64,000 bases of DNA from Lunularia cruciata. Lineage: Eukaryota > Streptophyta > Marchantiopsida > Lunulariales > Lunulariaceae. The DNA lies in assembly GCA_948567375.1 (NCBI GenBank), contig OX419759.1, forward strand, positions 58,939,493 through 59,003,492, given 5' to 3'. Positions 44,936 to 57,899 of the stretch are shown piece by piece (within the stretch, counting starts at the first letter, position 1; every line of letters starts with the position of its first letter). The notes under the pieces were generated by a model. That model did not search any database. It was given only the letters and a program-made list of their open reading frames with translations, and was not told where the DNA came from. The translations under genes were made by a program, and so were the position numbers.

Positions 44936-46020
44936 TGTTGATGAATTCAATCTTTTACCTCACACTAATTCCCCATATGTTCTCATGAATGACAAATGCA
45001 CCACTTCCATTGTGATTAAAAATGTTTAGAATTATTGCAAATTGAATCCACACTTGAGTTTTCCTATTGTTGCTTCTAAATGCATGATGATCTTTGATAA
45101 GATCAATGAGAATATAGAAAGACAAGGTGTCCATTTGAGTGAGTTGACTAAAAGCTTTAACATCAAGGTCATGGAAATATCTTGTGATTAATTTGAAAGT
45201 TCAAAAAACAAACATTTAGGGTTCTAGATATCACTGCAAATGCACAAGCTCCACCACCTTAGCAAAAGCTCTATTGTGTTATTTTCATCATCACTATCGT
45301 CTAAACTGATACTTGACGACCCGTTTGTCCAATGGTCCCATTCCAAATTACAATCATCTATTTCTACTTAAGCTATTATACTCCATTGGATAGATTTTAC
45401 AATTCTTTTGTAGAGTTGTCTAAGCTTACTAAACCGTGGCATGTTTCACAAATCTCTTGAATACACTAATCTCTTGCACTCAATGTTCTCGGAACGGAAG
45501 TGCATTACTCATTCTATTCTATTAGGTGTGGATGAAGTTAAACATCTCCTTTTAGCTCATTCCTTTCCTTACCTTAGCACTCTCCTCATCAAAAGAGTAG
45601 AGAGAAAAAATGACAGAGAAAGAACACTGAATCAAAATCATGCTTCCACCACCTTCTACCACCACCAAATAAGGGATCTCAAATCTTATGAATAAAATGA
45701 GACATCATAAACCCAAATTTCAACTAAAAAAATGCAATCCGACCACCACCTTCAACCAACAATATCATGCCATCAATCTCTAGAATGTCACGTGAAAGTA
45801 TCAAGAAATCAAAGAATTGAAAATTGAAAGAAATCAAGTACTGAAAATGTTAATACCAACTAAGAAGAATGTCAACACGAACTCAAATAACTAGACGTAG
45901 AAAATGCAGAAGCATCCTCTGTAATCCGAGTTTCATTAGAGGGAGGAGGCTCATGCCATCTACAGAGGAAGTTCACATTCAAATACATTAATTTAATTGG
46001 AGAAGTTACTAGCTAATTAA
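44936..46020. other. AT-rich intergenic, nothing certain
   Basis: May contain the eroded N-terminal part of the transposase. The plus-strand frame at 45,441-45,695 shows no domain. Confidence 0.3.
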
Positions 46021-46025
46021 TGCTT

Positions 46026-46370
46026 ACTTGACACCCCTTAAATGCTCACGGGTAAAATTTTACGATATCCAATCAGTTACCATAAAAATTTGCAAAATAT
46101 GGATTTTCACTACCTATAAATATTTATGGACTGCCCATAAATATTTGTATGGATATTTATGGGCAACGACTTCAAGTGAAATACAGTTAAGTTATCTTAA
46201 GAAAATATTTCGTAATCCAGAATCATGTTATTCAAAAGATTTATATGGTGTGGAGATGTTAAAGGAATATAAATTATGAAAATTTTACTAAGTTACATTG
46301 TCCAACATTTTGGGGTTTAAAGTTGGGAGTTTGCAAATTAATATGAGCGTGTACTCAACACCCCTTAATA
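46026..46370. repeat. Small segment bounded by direct repeats
   Basis: ACTTGACACCCCTTAAAT at 46,026 and ACTCAACACCCCTTAATA at 46,353 are the same orientation and about 310 bp apart, enclosing AT-rich DNA with a strong hairpin. Could be a small non-autonomous element; alternatively a chance pair in AT-rich DNA. Confidence 0.3.
46132..46165. repeat. Perfect 13-bp inverted repeat, 8-nt loop
   Basis: TGCCCATAAATAT, then TTGTATGG, then ATATTTATGGGCA. A second short palindromic stretch, ATAAATATTTAT, lies just upstream at about 46,116-46,127. Confidence 0.85.
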
Positions 46371-48560
46371 TTTCATGCGGAATACATCAAAGCAATAGGT
46401 TCTCTTAATGAATAAGGCCATTAAGCTTTTGATGAGGATAAACCCTAAATTTTCTCATTCCCTTGATAATACCTACTGAAATCATTAAAAACGGAAAATA
46501 ACTTTACGAGCCCCCTCCTAGCACCCTTTTGTAAGTTTTCCAGAACCACTAATGACTTAATTTATGTTTCCCTATCGATTTCCGTAAAAAATTTGACTCG
46601 AAACCTCTAATGTCTTAAAATGTTATTTTAACCTTACATTTTATAAGATGTCTTTTTCGGTAGGAGAAAAAATAATATTTTTTCTTGGATATGCTCTGTC
46701 TTTTATCTAGAACTGAAACCCATGTATTAAAAAAAAGTGTTGTTTCCAAATACATGATATATACTTAAGTGATAAGATGTTTATGCTTTTCTTGTATTGT
46801 GCTTTAATACTCAAGAGTACAATAAGAAAATATGGATAGCAATATTCTTATTTTTTAAAGTATGAATGAATTAATCAGAGATGCAACTAGTGAAACAGCA
46901 AAATATAATAAGGTTTTTAATACTATCAATCCAAAGAAGTAACTTTACTGACTATTTCACTGAGATCTTTTATAGCGACAAACATCTCTTGTTTAAATTG
47001 GCATATTATATTTTATATAGTATTTCTTTTCAAAGTATATGAATACTCTTCCTCGCCAAAAATTAGAATTCTTCATATTTCTTATTTAATCTAATGGTTT
47101 AAATTTATGTGTTTGTTTGTGTCAACATGACATTCGGAGGTTTAGTAGAGGAAATAAGGAATCCTCTCAGGAATGGGGTGACAATCCATGAATATCGGTA
47201 GCATAACCACAATTTTCTTGAAATTCCAAAAGAGATAAATAAAATAATTAGCAAAGTATAAGAAATTTGTTGTCATTCCCCTTACCGTATAATTTATGAA
47301 TCGTCTCCAATAAATCCCATAAATGATTTCTCCTAAGAATTTGTACTATCTCCCTACACAATCCACCGCAGGCTGACTGTAACCAACTAATGTTTTAAAT
47401 ACAACGACTTGTCGAGAAAATATCGCTTGGCATTCATCGTCGTCCAGTGCAATATATAGCATCTGGAACTGAAACCCTACCTGTGTTAGTGGATGTGGTG
47501 GTTGCCCATTGAGAGTTGAGAGGACAATGACATGAGGATATATATGATTCAAATTCATACATCTATATCATGTAAATTCTAGGAACAGAAATTCATCCTA
47601 CAACAACATAGAGAAAAGTACAGAAATTAAATACCAGCTGCCTCTTTCCTATTGTCTGTAGGTTCTAGAACCAGAAGTTCAGCGGTCAATAAACATAAAG
47701 GCAATATAAACACTTCAGAAGCTGAACCACTGGTTAGAATATCTATAGGGCCCTTGAAGGTAACGACGGTATATCATAGTATCCATATACCTTTCTGTGC
47801 CGTTGCAGTGTCATTTGTCTTGCCGGTGAAAAGTAGACGTACGGTCAACGTCAAGTATAGAATGTCGTAGGTGGAGCTAATACTACAAAGGGTAGAAATA
47901 AAAATCATTGGGGAAAAATTAGTTGGTAGATTGGGAAGGGATCCCTGTTCCTGTTAGTAAAGAATAGCGTATAAAGAATGGAAGTGAATTGCGAACGCGA
48001 TTGGTAACAAGAAGGATGGGAAGGTCCAATCAAGCCGCTAGAGAGAATGCATGCAATGACTTCATTCATGCAGTAAACCTAAGTGCCTCAGACGTACATT
48101 TTATCTGCTGTAATTTCTTAAGATTTCACTTAGTAATTCCATGGGAACGCGAAGTACAGTACCTTAGTGCATACAGAAGGTTAGAAACGGGGTTAGGCAA
48201 GTTTACCACGATGTAACTCGGAAACCCAGAGGACCTGGAATATAGAGCTTTGAATATGCTGGTGGGATCCACAAGTATATTTGGAATAGTTTTTGAGCAT
48301 GGTTGCTGTGTGCACGTAAACAAAAAGCGTAAAGAGACTGAAAAGTACGTGCATGTTTTATAAAGGATAAAATTAAAAATTCATGCACATGTGTGTCATG
48401 CATTCTATTTAACATTTGATGATCTATATATACATTGTTTAACTTCGATACAGTATATGATAGATTCGACTTTATCTAGTATAACTATGGTGGAAATAAC
48501 CAGGTGGAAAACTTTCTTTAAGCTCTCCTCTTAAATGTTATTTTATGAATCAATAAAAGA
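46371..48560. other. Intergenic, no supported gene
   Basis: Open frames at 47,346-47,558 (minus), 47,652-47,870 and 47,989-48,216 (plus) have no recognisable domain. The part at 47.3-48.2 kb is less AT-rich than its surroundings and could be an exon remnant, but nothing identifies it. Confidence 0.3.
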
Positions 48561-50270
48561 TATTTATCTTCTCATATTTTTTTCGGTATGAACACATGTG
48601 GATAAATTATGATATTTAGATAAAAGTATTCTATGGAATAAAACAAAGTTCACACTGAATATGTCTTAATAAGTGTCCTTCTCTTCAAGTATATTAACTC
48701 AAAAGAATCTTAAAACCTCTGATATTTTCTTAGATAATAATTTAGGTTTCTCACAATGATCTGAGACAAAAAAAAGTGGAAAGAGACATAAATGTCTTTG
48801 TGCTTAAATTTAAATGACACATATTTCAGATTTTTTAATTTTAATTATTTTTAAATTTATTAGCTGTTATCAATAATAAAAAATAATTCATAAATGATCT
48901 TATTGATTAATTAATGTGACAATAAATCCATACATCTAAGTCAAAGTAATTAAAAAATTTATTGTAAATTTTAATTATATACTTAAAAATATTTTTATCC
49001 TTGAATATTGTAATAAATTATTTTATATTGTATATAAATTTTTACAATAAGCCAAAATTAGCATATTCAAAGATTAATTAGCTAAAGATCCCATTAACAT
49101 AGAATTACATCTTGATTAGTATTATAATTAATTCATATGAAACTTTTAGATCACAGTTTTTCTTTTTATCTTCAATACTAGCTAATTATCAATAAGACTA
49201 GTTTAGGTTTAAGTAACAATATTAAGTGTTATTGAGGGTGAGCAAGGCTAGCTAAAATATAATTGAGATTAGAGTACTAATATTTATGTAGTAAATAGTG
49301 GGTTAGCTACATATTATTATAAATTTTATATAAATAACTTTCACCAAGACTAAAATCAACTAAAATTATTATTAAACTTTTAATCAATATATGTTACTTA
49401 TACTATATTACTTTGAAGCTATACTAGTGCATCTTGGATATAATTATTTGTCCAATACTAATTTCTTCAACTATATATTATCTTTAATATATCAAAATTT
49501 CCTCTCAATTAGTAACTATTTGTTGAAAATTTAATTACCTTGTCAATTATATATTTTTAGATTCTATATTCCAAGGGTAAATTATAAAATAGGAAAATAT
49601 TACATCTTGAGATTTTTTGCTTTTATTCCTTTATTCATGGTATGTTTTATCAATATAATGACAATCATATCTCCAATATAAATAATACTTACTTAAATAA
49701 AAGCAACTAGTATGTATACTTGTGTGAGTAATACCTATTGATTACCTATTAAATAGTAAAGTCATTTACCATACATATATAGAATTATTTTGTATTATAC
49801 ATTTTAATAAATTATAGAAAATACTCAAGAAGAAAAATAGAAATTTGGAAAGGTTATTTAGAAGGTTATCTATAGAGATTCTATAAGCTTTTTAAATTAC
49901 TTTGAAATCTTCTTGAATTAAAAGTTGTTAAGGAATCTTAAGAAGAATTGAGTAAATTGATTAAGGAATAATGATTAAATTTACTAAGAAGCACCATTTT
50001 ATCTATGTAATAATATTAAGTGAACATGATAAGTTAAACATTTGATAATATCCTAAAAGCATCCAAGAAACTTCTATGTAAAATATTCTAAAAGCATCTA
50101 GAAAACTTACTGATGAAACTTCTAGTAACTTCACAAAGATAAAGTATCTTGTACGTTAAGTAAATGATTAGCTTACCTTGTATGTCAAGTAGACAACAAG
50201 CTCAGCTTGCACTCCAAGGAGCCTTCTAGAAGAAACCTTCCTTAAAAGCTTCTTGAGATTCTTGTACTTA
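48561..50270. other. Very AT-rich gene desert
   Basis: About 1.7 kb of strongly AT-rich sequence with no frame of useful length and no obvious repeat unit. Confidence 0.5.
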
Positions 50271-50430
50271 ACTTCCCTATAAATACCAAAGCTAGAGTTC
50301 ATGGTAGGTATTAAGAGTTACACTCCTTTGAGAGTTCCAACAAGATCTTCCATTCTCCTATTCTCCATTTTCCATTCTTCAATTCTCCATTCTCTCCTTT
50401 GACTTTTACAATCTACCTCAAATATAATAA
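50271..50430 (+). promoter_or_regulatory. LTR-like promoter: TATA box and pyrimidine-rich tract
   Basis: CCCTATAAATACC (about 50,275-50,287) is a good plant TATA box. It is followed by a tract of TTCTCCATTT/TTCCATTCT words (about 50,345-50,400), typical of the R-U5 part of a plant long terminal repeat or a 5' leader. It lies upstream of the next copy of the repeated protein (51.4 kb), in the right orientation to drive it. No partner repeat was found. Confidence 0.35.
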
Positions 50431-51435
50431 ACTCTAAGTCATATTTAATATGTTAAACTCACTCAATTTTGTCTATTGTCCAAGTTTTCTCTTTTAACCT
50501 TTCTACCTATTATCTCATATTATTGTTGTGACTTGCCTTAAGAGAGCAGAATTTCATTTTGGTTTAAATTTTGTAGTATAATAGTAGGTAGTTTAGTACT
50601 TAGTTGACTAAAAACAAAGGATGGCTTGTTATTTGTTTGTCAACCTTGTAGGAGGTCTAGGATGATGTCTTTTGCAATATGGGCATGCTGCATGGAGGAA
50701 AAAGTACGAGACCACTCATACAACAAGTCATAGTCTTTGTAATTATAAGCTAAAAGATAATATGAAGTTAAGAATCATGAGGATTGCTATGACTTCTTGT
50801 GGATGAAGGAGATAAGTACATGAGTTTGGAAGTGGTACATCAATTTTTCACACATTTATGTAGCCATGTGTCAATGCAAACAATTCAAGGTACATGATTG
50901 CACCACAAAAGAACAAAGATCTGGACAGTTTGCCTTGACAAAAACACTTTCAAGTTGAATGTGTGACTTTTCACCAACTAATATGACAATCAATTGTAGA
51001 AATGATACATCCCAAGTATAAAATGAAGACTTGTGCTACAAGCCAAAAAAATTTGCAGATTTACTTGAAAAAATATTCTCTCTTGCTATTGCCTCATTTT
51101 GTAGGAGCTCAATTTGATAGTCATGCATTTTGAGAGTCTATTTGAGAGGGTGGGTTTGGTCTATTTGGTAGGCTAATTCTCTATTTTAGTACACAAAAAA
51201 TGAGTATACCCATGATGACATATGAGAGAGGCAAGAGGAAACAACAAGAACTCAGCAAGATTATTAGCAAGATGCAAGACATCTTTGAATGTGGACTGCA
51301 CTAATGAGCTGATTACATTCAAAGTAGAAATTTAGAATTCCTATTATAGGATTGGAGCCTTTCAAATGTTTCCATGCTAGAATAGGTTTGTAAAGATCGT
51401 GATCCAAGAAATAAATTCCTAAAAGAAAATCCTAC
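50431..51435. other. Leader-like non-coding DNA
   Basis: No open frame of note between the TATA-containing block and the next repeated-protein copy. Confidence 0.3.
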
Positions 51436-51439
51436 AATT

Positions 51440-52690
51440 TTGATAGAAGATGATTTACAATGGGTTCTTGGATATGAAACCTCATTGTTTAAAAAGATAT
51501 TCATAGATACCCAACATGGTCATCCTATTCCAAAACTCAAAGCCAAGATAGGCAACTCATTCAAAGAGGCAAGAATGACTAATGGCTACCATGTTGACTC
51601 CCTCAAAGATTCACCAAATGTTACAAAACTATCATGAAGCTATTCAACTCCAAAAAAAATAGCTTATGTAAACTTAAACCAAGCTATCTTTATTCAACTC
51701 CTCTACAACAGAGTTGGGCATGGATATTTGTGAATAAGTGGTTGAGTTAGTAGAAGAAATGAAAGAGCAAGGAGGAGCTATAATTGTATTGCCATTTGTG
51801 ATTCACTTTTATATTTATTATGGGGCAAAACAACAAGAACCCATCTATGAGAAGAACAAAAACAACAAGAACCCATCTATGATGGGTTCTTGTTTTTTTG
51901 TTCATAGGTGGGCACCCATATGCAGGAAGTCCCAAGTTAGAATTGTAATTAAGAGTCATTAGTACATTGTCATGTTAGATTAGGATAATTTGGGGTAAAT
52001 ATCTAACAAATGGAATACTAGTTGCTTGAAGTGCAAGTCATATTGAAGGTGGCGGCTGCCTATTGTAAGCATATAAATTAGGGTATGGTTTAAAATTATT
52101 TTTTAAGGTTAGCCTAGGTGTTTAAGGGAGGGTTGTCCGCTCTACATAGGTTAGTCTTTGATTTTTTATATACATAACCTCTTAATACAAGAGTCTTGAA
52201 GATCAAGGAGGCTAGCCTTTTTGTTCTCTACTACAAGAACAAAGTTAGAAGAGATTATGGGAATGACTATTGCCTTGGAGAGCCAAATATACATTGTGTG
52301 AAGCCCTGTAGTAAAGAAGGCTCAAGCTACCAAAAGACCATAAAAGAAGGATTCAACATCACTATTGTAAATTTATGGATGAATGCATGGAGTATGGTAA
52401 TGCTTGATTGAAGATTATTTTTGGGGCACATTGCTCCTCATCCCTCATTGCACTATTTTCCTCAAGTAATTAGAGGATAGTAAGTTCCTCTATCCATTGG
52501 CTACTTGGGGATTGAGTGCATACATTGAGATATACTCAAGGAGGCCAAAAGGTTTAAGGGAGTGATAGACCCTTGAACCATCTATGAGGTAATTGTCTAT
52601 GAGGAACTTCTGATGCCTTAATGAAGAAACACATGACTATGGAAATCCAGACTATCATCCCTCCCCAAGCCAAATCAAAGGCCAGCCATG
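51440..52690 (+). pseudogene. Repeated unknown protein, copy 4
   Basis: Carries TNGYHVDSLKDSP (about 51,578-51,616), IMKLFNSKK, NLNQAIFIQLLY (another frame, about 51,672-51,710) and QGGAIIVLPFVIHFYIYYG (about 51,770-51,826). Each matches in order a block of the other copies (NGW.., IMKLF.., NQAIFFQFL, GGALILLPL..HHYMGIN). Further on, RFKGVIDP and the following sequence (about 52,550-52,650) pair with FVGVIEPRAILEG of the 18.4 kb copy, so it belongs to that subfamily. The linker, SVG module and coiled coil are missing; gypsy gag-like sequence begins soon after. The short duplication AACAACAAGAACCCATCTATGA occurs at about 51,830 and 51,863. Confidence 0.55.
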
Positions 52691-53164
52691 CATAGGGCTG
52701 CACAAGTCACCTCTCCTTCTTCACATAGTCAAGTGTCCCTCCATTATGGCACTAGATTTCCCCGCATGAAATTTTTGGTGCCGCTATTGAGGAACTTGTT
52801 TATACTCTCTACTATGCTCTATAATGTGTTATGCCATGTACTCCTTGCCATCTCATTGGAGCATAGAAAATTTTCATATAGGGGAAGTATTGCAATACCT
52901 ACAATTAAGTATGTGAGCCTGGGGAAGCATTACCTCTTATGCATATAAGTTCATTGGCTGCCAATCAAGGGAAGCACTACCTCCTACAATTACTAATACT
53001 TTTGCTAGGATCCAAGTTCAAACAATATTTTCATTGGTGGCAAGCAATTCTGCCCAAGGAAATATTCCTACTTCAAAATTGTACCCCACAACCGACTTCT
53101 TCTACAACACCAGTTATAACTTTTGCAACTCCTATACCCCAAGCTACCATGACTTCAAGAAGGG

Positions 53165-54365
53165 GAAGCAATTGCATACTCTCAAGAATAGTAGTGTTCA
53201 CAAGACAAGAGAAATTTGAGTCATTTTTGCAAATGTTTGAGAATGTCTATAAAGCTTGAAATATCATAGATGATGTTGCCATAGCATGGCAAATTGGCCA
53301 ATGTTTCATCGTTATTGCCCAACATTGGTTCAATGGTCTAATTATGGGAACAAAAATAGGCTATGTGATGATAAAAGTAGAGGGACAACAAGAGTACATC
53401 TCTCTAAGACAACAAGAACAACTTTGAGACAAAGTAAATTGGCTCCGCAAGGGATATAACAAAACCATGCAAGTGTTTATTTAGCAATTCCAATACATCT
53501 CATCAATGATCACATTGGCACCACACCTAAATATGGCTCTCAATTGGTTTAAGGATGCCCTACTGGAAGACATTCAAAAATTTGTAATCCACAACAAGGC
53601 AACAATTCTAGCGTAAGCATATGAGGAAGTGTGATGTTGGGCACAAGCTAATGAGCAAGATATGTCCTTATCAGACCATGTTCTATCATACTAGAGTTTA
53701 AAGGAAGTGTGATGCATAACCCTTATATTGTTTCACAAGGATTCCCATAGGTAGCCTACTTTTACGGAGAAACACCCATAATTGCACAAGGACCATACAC
53801 AATGTCTCATATAGTGCTCATATATGATCAAATACCCACATTCCTTCTTGCAATCCCTCCAACACCACCTATTGCTACTACATGATTCCTGCAATACCTC
53901 TAAAATGGAGGATATACTAGTAAAATTGGAATGAATTGAGAATCTTCACTTAGCACAACAACCGCAAGAGAGGAATCTGATCAATATGGCTGCCAAAGGA
54001 GAAATCTCTTGTACATATTGCATGGGAAGAGTGCACACTAATGCCTAATGTGCTACCCCTAAAATTCCAAGTTTCTACATCCATTGTGGGAGATAAGAGC
54101 ACACTATAGCAAACTATAGTACATTGCAAAGATACCATGAACCATGAAAAGAGAAAACACATGCTGTAGATATTGTCCCACATCATAACAACTTCAACCA
54201 ACATTTACAAGAGGAGGAAGAAGAAGAAAATGAGGACAAGGTCCACCCGGCCTTCATATATGTTGTCACATTTGCAACAAAAACCACTATGAAAATCAGT
54301 GTATTAATAAACTTGTTTGCTACACATTCTGCTCAAGAGCACACACTATGGCATAGTGCCTAGAT
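53165..54365 (+). pseudogene. gag with several CCHC zinc knuckles (element 1)
   Basis: Capsid-like segments include QEKFESFLQMFENVY, IDDVAIAWQIGQ and QHWFNG. Downstream a CX2CX4HX4C knuckle lies at 54,010-54,051 (CTYCMGRVH, with a TAA just before the last Cys). At least two more Cys/His clusters follow (CHICNKNHYENQC at about 54,263; CYTFCSRAHTMA at about 54,318). The gag selects and packages the element RNA. Stops interrupt every part. Confidence 0.6.
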
Positions 54366-55019
54366 TTTGAAATTTCATCACTTAGGTTCACAGAGTACCC
54401 ATACAAACAAACAACAAAATCCTCATGGGGCCTAATGAGAATGTGGACTTCATTGCAATTGAAGAGAACCCCTTGGAAGGAGAGACATTGTTTGCAAAAA
54501 ATCATGCCTCCATGGAAGCAAACATCTTCTTGATTATGCAATCCCATACTTATGTAGTGCCAAATCCGGCAAGCAATTTGCACTCCAAAACCTGCTCCTT
54601 TGTAGAGACTTACAATGAGCCTCTACAAGAAGATACTTCACAATCGGTCTTAGAGATGTACCATCCCATGATTGTTATGTTTGATATATTAGCCAAACAA
54701 TCCTTTACTTCAATCATTCACAACTATGATATCTTAGTAGACATGGCTAACACTCTAGTGAACATTACCATCAAAAAATTTGCAAAGTAGCCCCTATAGA
54801 GTGCTAGAAGTTTCAGACCTTCTTGATGAAGGAGCACCTCACTGTGCATTCCAAAAACCCAACAAATCAAGTACTCCCAAGCACTTGTAGCTCCAACCGC
54901 TCCCATAGGAATTCCACCACATGCAACTATATGAAAATCTTCATCTATGGGAAGATCTCAACCCACTCTAATAAATGAGATAACAAAAAAACATCATGTG
55001 TTGTATACAAAGGTCCATG

Positions 55020-55345
55020 ACCCTAATATTCCTATAACCATTAAAGAGAGTGTCATTCTGAATTATTGAATCAACTCAAGCTCCTCTAACAACATTATGA
55101 AAAAATGAGTTATGCAAGCATTAGGATTGCAAGGCATGACTAAAACTTTGTCTTTGAATGGCTGATGGAAGGAAGCACCATCTTATTGGGTTGTTAACCA
55201 AAGTACCCACACTCATTGGTGAGAAAACCTTCCTAGTGGATTACTTGGTCAAGGATATACTTCTTCCCACACAATTTCTACTTTTAATGGGTGTCCCATG
55301 GTTGGTAGATGCGGACATGATTAATTCTTGGTGAACAAGGAAGCT
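55020..55345 (+). pseudogene. Retroviral-type aspartic protease remnant (element 1)
   Basis: Matches the C-terminal half of the family: LVDYLVKDILLPTQFLLLMG followed by VPWLVDADM, like the LLLGRPWL motif after the catalytic core. The D-[ST]-G active site could not be located in an open frame. Confidence 0.4.
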
Positions 55346-56369
55346 TAATTTTGGGAAGAAGTCAAATCACATTGTTACTCTAATGCACCTTATCAACTAG
55401 AATTCTAGTTCAGATTAGGAAGGAGAACCAAGCTTTGCCGTCCATGCATAGAACCTTGTTGACACTAATAGTGATGAGGAAATTGTAGATACCATCGCCA
55501 ATTGTCTATTTATAATCAAGAAGGAGATGAGCAATCATGTTGTATCTAGGGTTACAAGCATGATAAACCCATCTGACCCTTTCCTTATGTCACATACCCA
55601 ATTGTGCTCAAAACACTTGTGTTCAAGACATCTGCACCCTTGCTACAAAATAGTTCCAACAAGCACCATGAAAAATTCCCACAAAAAACCACAACTTTTT
55701 TCCTATTATAATACACACAAGAACACATGCATACTACCTTACCCTCTTGCTATTCTACATTGACAATGACATCAATTGCTAGGATGACAAAACCAATGGT
55801 GAATGTTTTTACCTTAATAGGAATCTCTAAATAATATTGTCATTTCAAAGAATAGTAAAATAGAAGCCATGTGGGATGACAAGACTTCCTCAACCAGTTT
55901 CAAAGAGATACTCCTATAGAATGCATCATGCAAGATAAAAGTTGTGGGAAATGTAGGAAACTCTCCAGCCCACACCATTGTGGCAACCACCAAAGAAATC
56001 ATTCCATAAAGAACTGCCAAAGAGCAAGAAGTCCATCAAACCATACCCAATCCTTCCTTGCCATAATACTTTCTGGACAAACCTTTGGAACATGCAATAG
56101 AGACCATTCCCTTACATTGCAGGTCATAGACAAATTGAAAGATTTAGATATCTCTCATGTAGGAGAAACCTCTAGATACATTTGATTAAGTAACAATGTG
56201 GCAATGAGCAACCTATGTATTAGGAACTCTTCCAAGAATTCAAAGATATCTTTGCCCACAATTATATAAAATTGATATGCATGTATCTAAAAATGTGTCA
56301 ACATTGCATATTATTACATGCTGATGCAATCCTTATGTGATCTAAACCATATGGATTGAACCTCATTTA

Positions 56370-56965
56370 CTCCTAAAAGGTATGAGAAGACTTGGACAAA
56401 CTACTTACTTGTAGGTTCATTTATCCTATAGGTGAAACTAAGTGTGCATCACCTATTTTAGTAGTTCAAACAAAAGATATGGGAAAAATAAGGATCTACA
56501 TGGATTTCCTCAAATTAAATGCCCAAACTAAATCTGACCCTTTTCCAATTCTATCTACAAATACACTACAAGACAAATTAGCCTGTAGTCAATGTGTTTC
56601 CTTCATGGATGGATATTAGGGTACAACCAGATTGCTATCACCTTGGAGGACCAATACAATACCACATTTGTTACTCCAAGGTACTTATGCCTACCAAGTG
56701 TGCCATTTGGACTACAAAACATCCCTACAACACTTCAACAATACATGATGAATTATTGTGGTGAAGTACAAGATGAGCTACAACTCTACCTTGATGACAT
56801 GTGTATACATAGTTCTTGCAATGGCCATGTTTGAGCATTGTAAGCCATTCTTCATATTTGCCAAAATATCAAGATCTCCCTCAATACACAAAATGTCTAT
56901 TTGTTGTTTCTTATAGACCACTCTTAGGCCATTTTGTCTATGAAAATGGCATCATGGTTAACTAA
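56370..56965 (+). pseudogene. Reverse transcriptase (element 1)
   Basis: Segments in two frames: ASPILVVQTKDMGKIRIYMD, then GYNQIAI, VPFGLQNIPTTLQQYM and the catalytic YLDD (in LQLYLDDM, about 56,785). A frame change near 56,590 separates the fingers from the palm. Confidence 0.8.
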
Positions 56966-57094
56966 AAAAGATTCAAGCAATTACACAACTACCCATACCC
57001 AAGACAATACACAACCTTTGATGCTTCTTAGGCTGTATGAGATATTACCGAAGATAAGATAGCATCCAAGCTGACCACACTACTCCACACCACA

Positions 57095-57610
57095 ATGGAT
57101 TTCTCATGGATAGACCAATGCACTAAGGCTTTCAAGACCTTGAAAACCAAGCTAGCTATGGCTCTTATTATGGCCATGCCAAGTTGGGAAATTACCTTTC
57201 ATGTCTTTGTGGATATGTCTAACATAATGATGAGTGTTGCCCTTGCCTATTATGACAACCAACAATGGGAACACCCTATCTACCACACTACCTACTAACT
57301 CAATTCCATAGAGAAAACTACTCCACCACTTAAGAAGAATGTCTTGGCATGATCTTTGATGTTCAAAAGTTCCAACACTACCTTATGGGCAACAATTTTA
57401 TATTCCATGTTGATCATGGAGCCCACAAGTACCTCATCAACAAGCCTTGTTTCTCAAGACGATTAGCATATTGGATATTACTCCTACAAGAATTCTCCTT
57501 TTTAGTTGAGTACACCCCAAACAAATTCCACAATAACATGGACTTCCTTTCTTGCATTCCCAAATCTCTAATGACAAATTCCCTTAAACATCAATCCTAT
57601 AGACTTCCAT
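57095..57610 (+). pseudogene. RNase H (element 1)
   Basis: FHVFVDMSN (the usual VDAS motif with Ala changed), HPIYHTTY, and FIFHVDHGAHKYLINKP (the usual TDH..L match). It follows the reverse transcriptase directly, as expected for Ty3/gypsy. Confidence 0.7.
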
Positions 57611-57899
57611 CTCTTCTATGTGCGTGATCAAGTCACTACTCAATCCATGTGGATAGATCATATCAGAAATTATTTATCTATAAGAAGGGTGCCGCTTGAT
57701 CAACCTTGCATCTATCTAAGAGCTTTCACATGTCTACCCTTCCTTTCACACTCCTTCATGGCAACTTGTACCAAAAGGGATGTGGACCGTGTGCTTTGAT
57801 GGTGCATTAGCCCAAAATAAATTCTTGTAGTACTCAAGGTATGCCACTCTAAAAAGTCAGGTGGACACTTCTCAAGCAAGCTTACTCCCAAAAAATATA

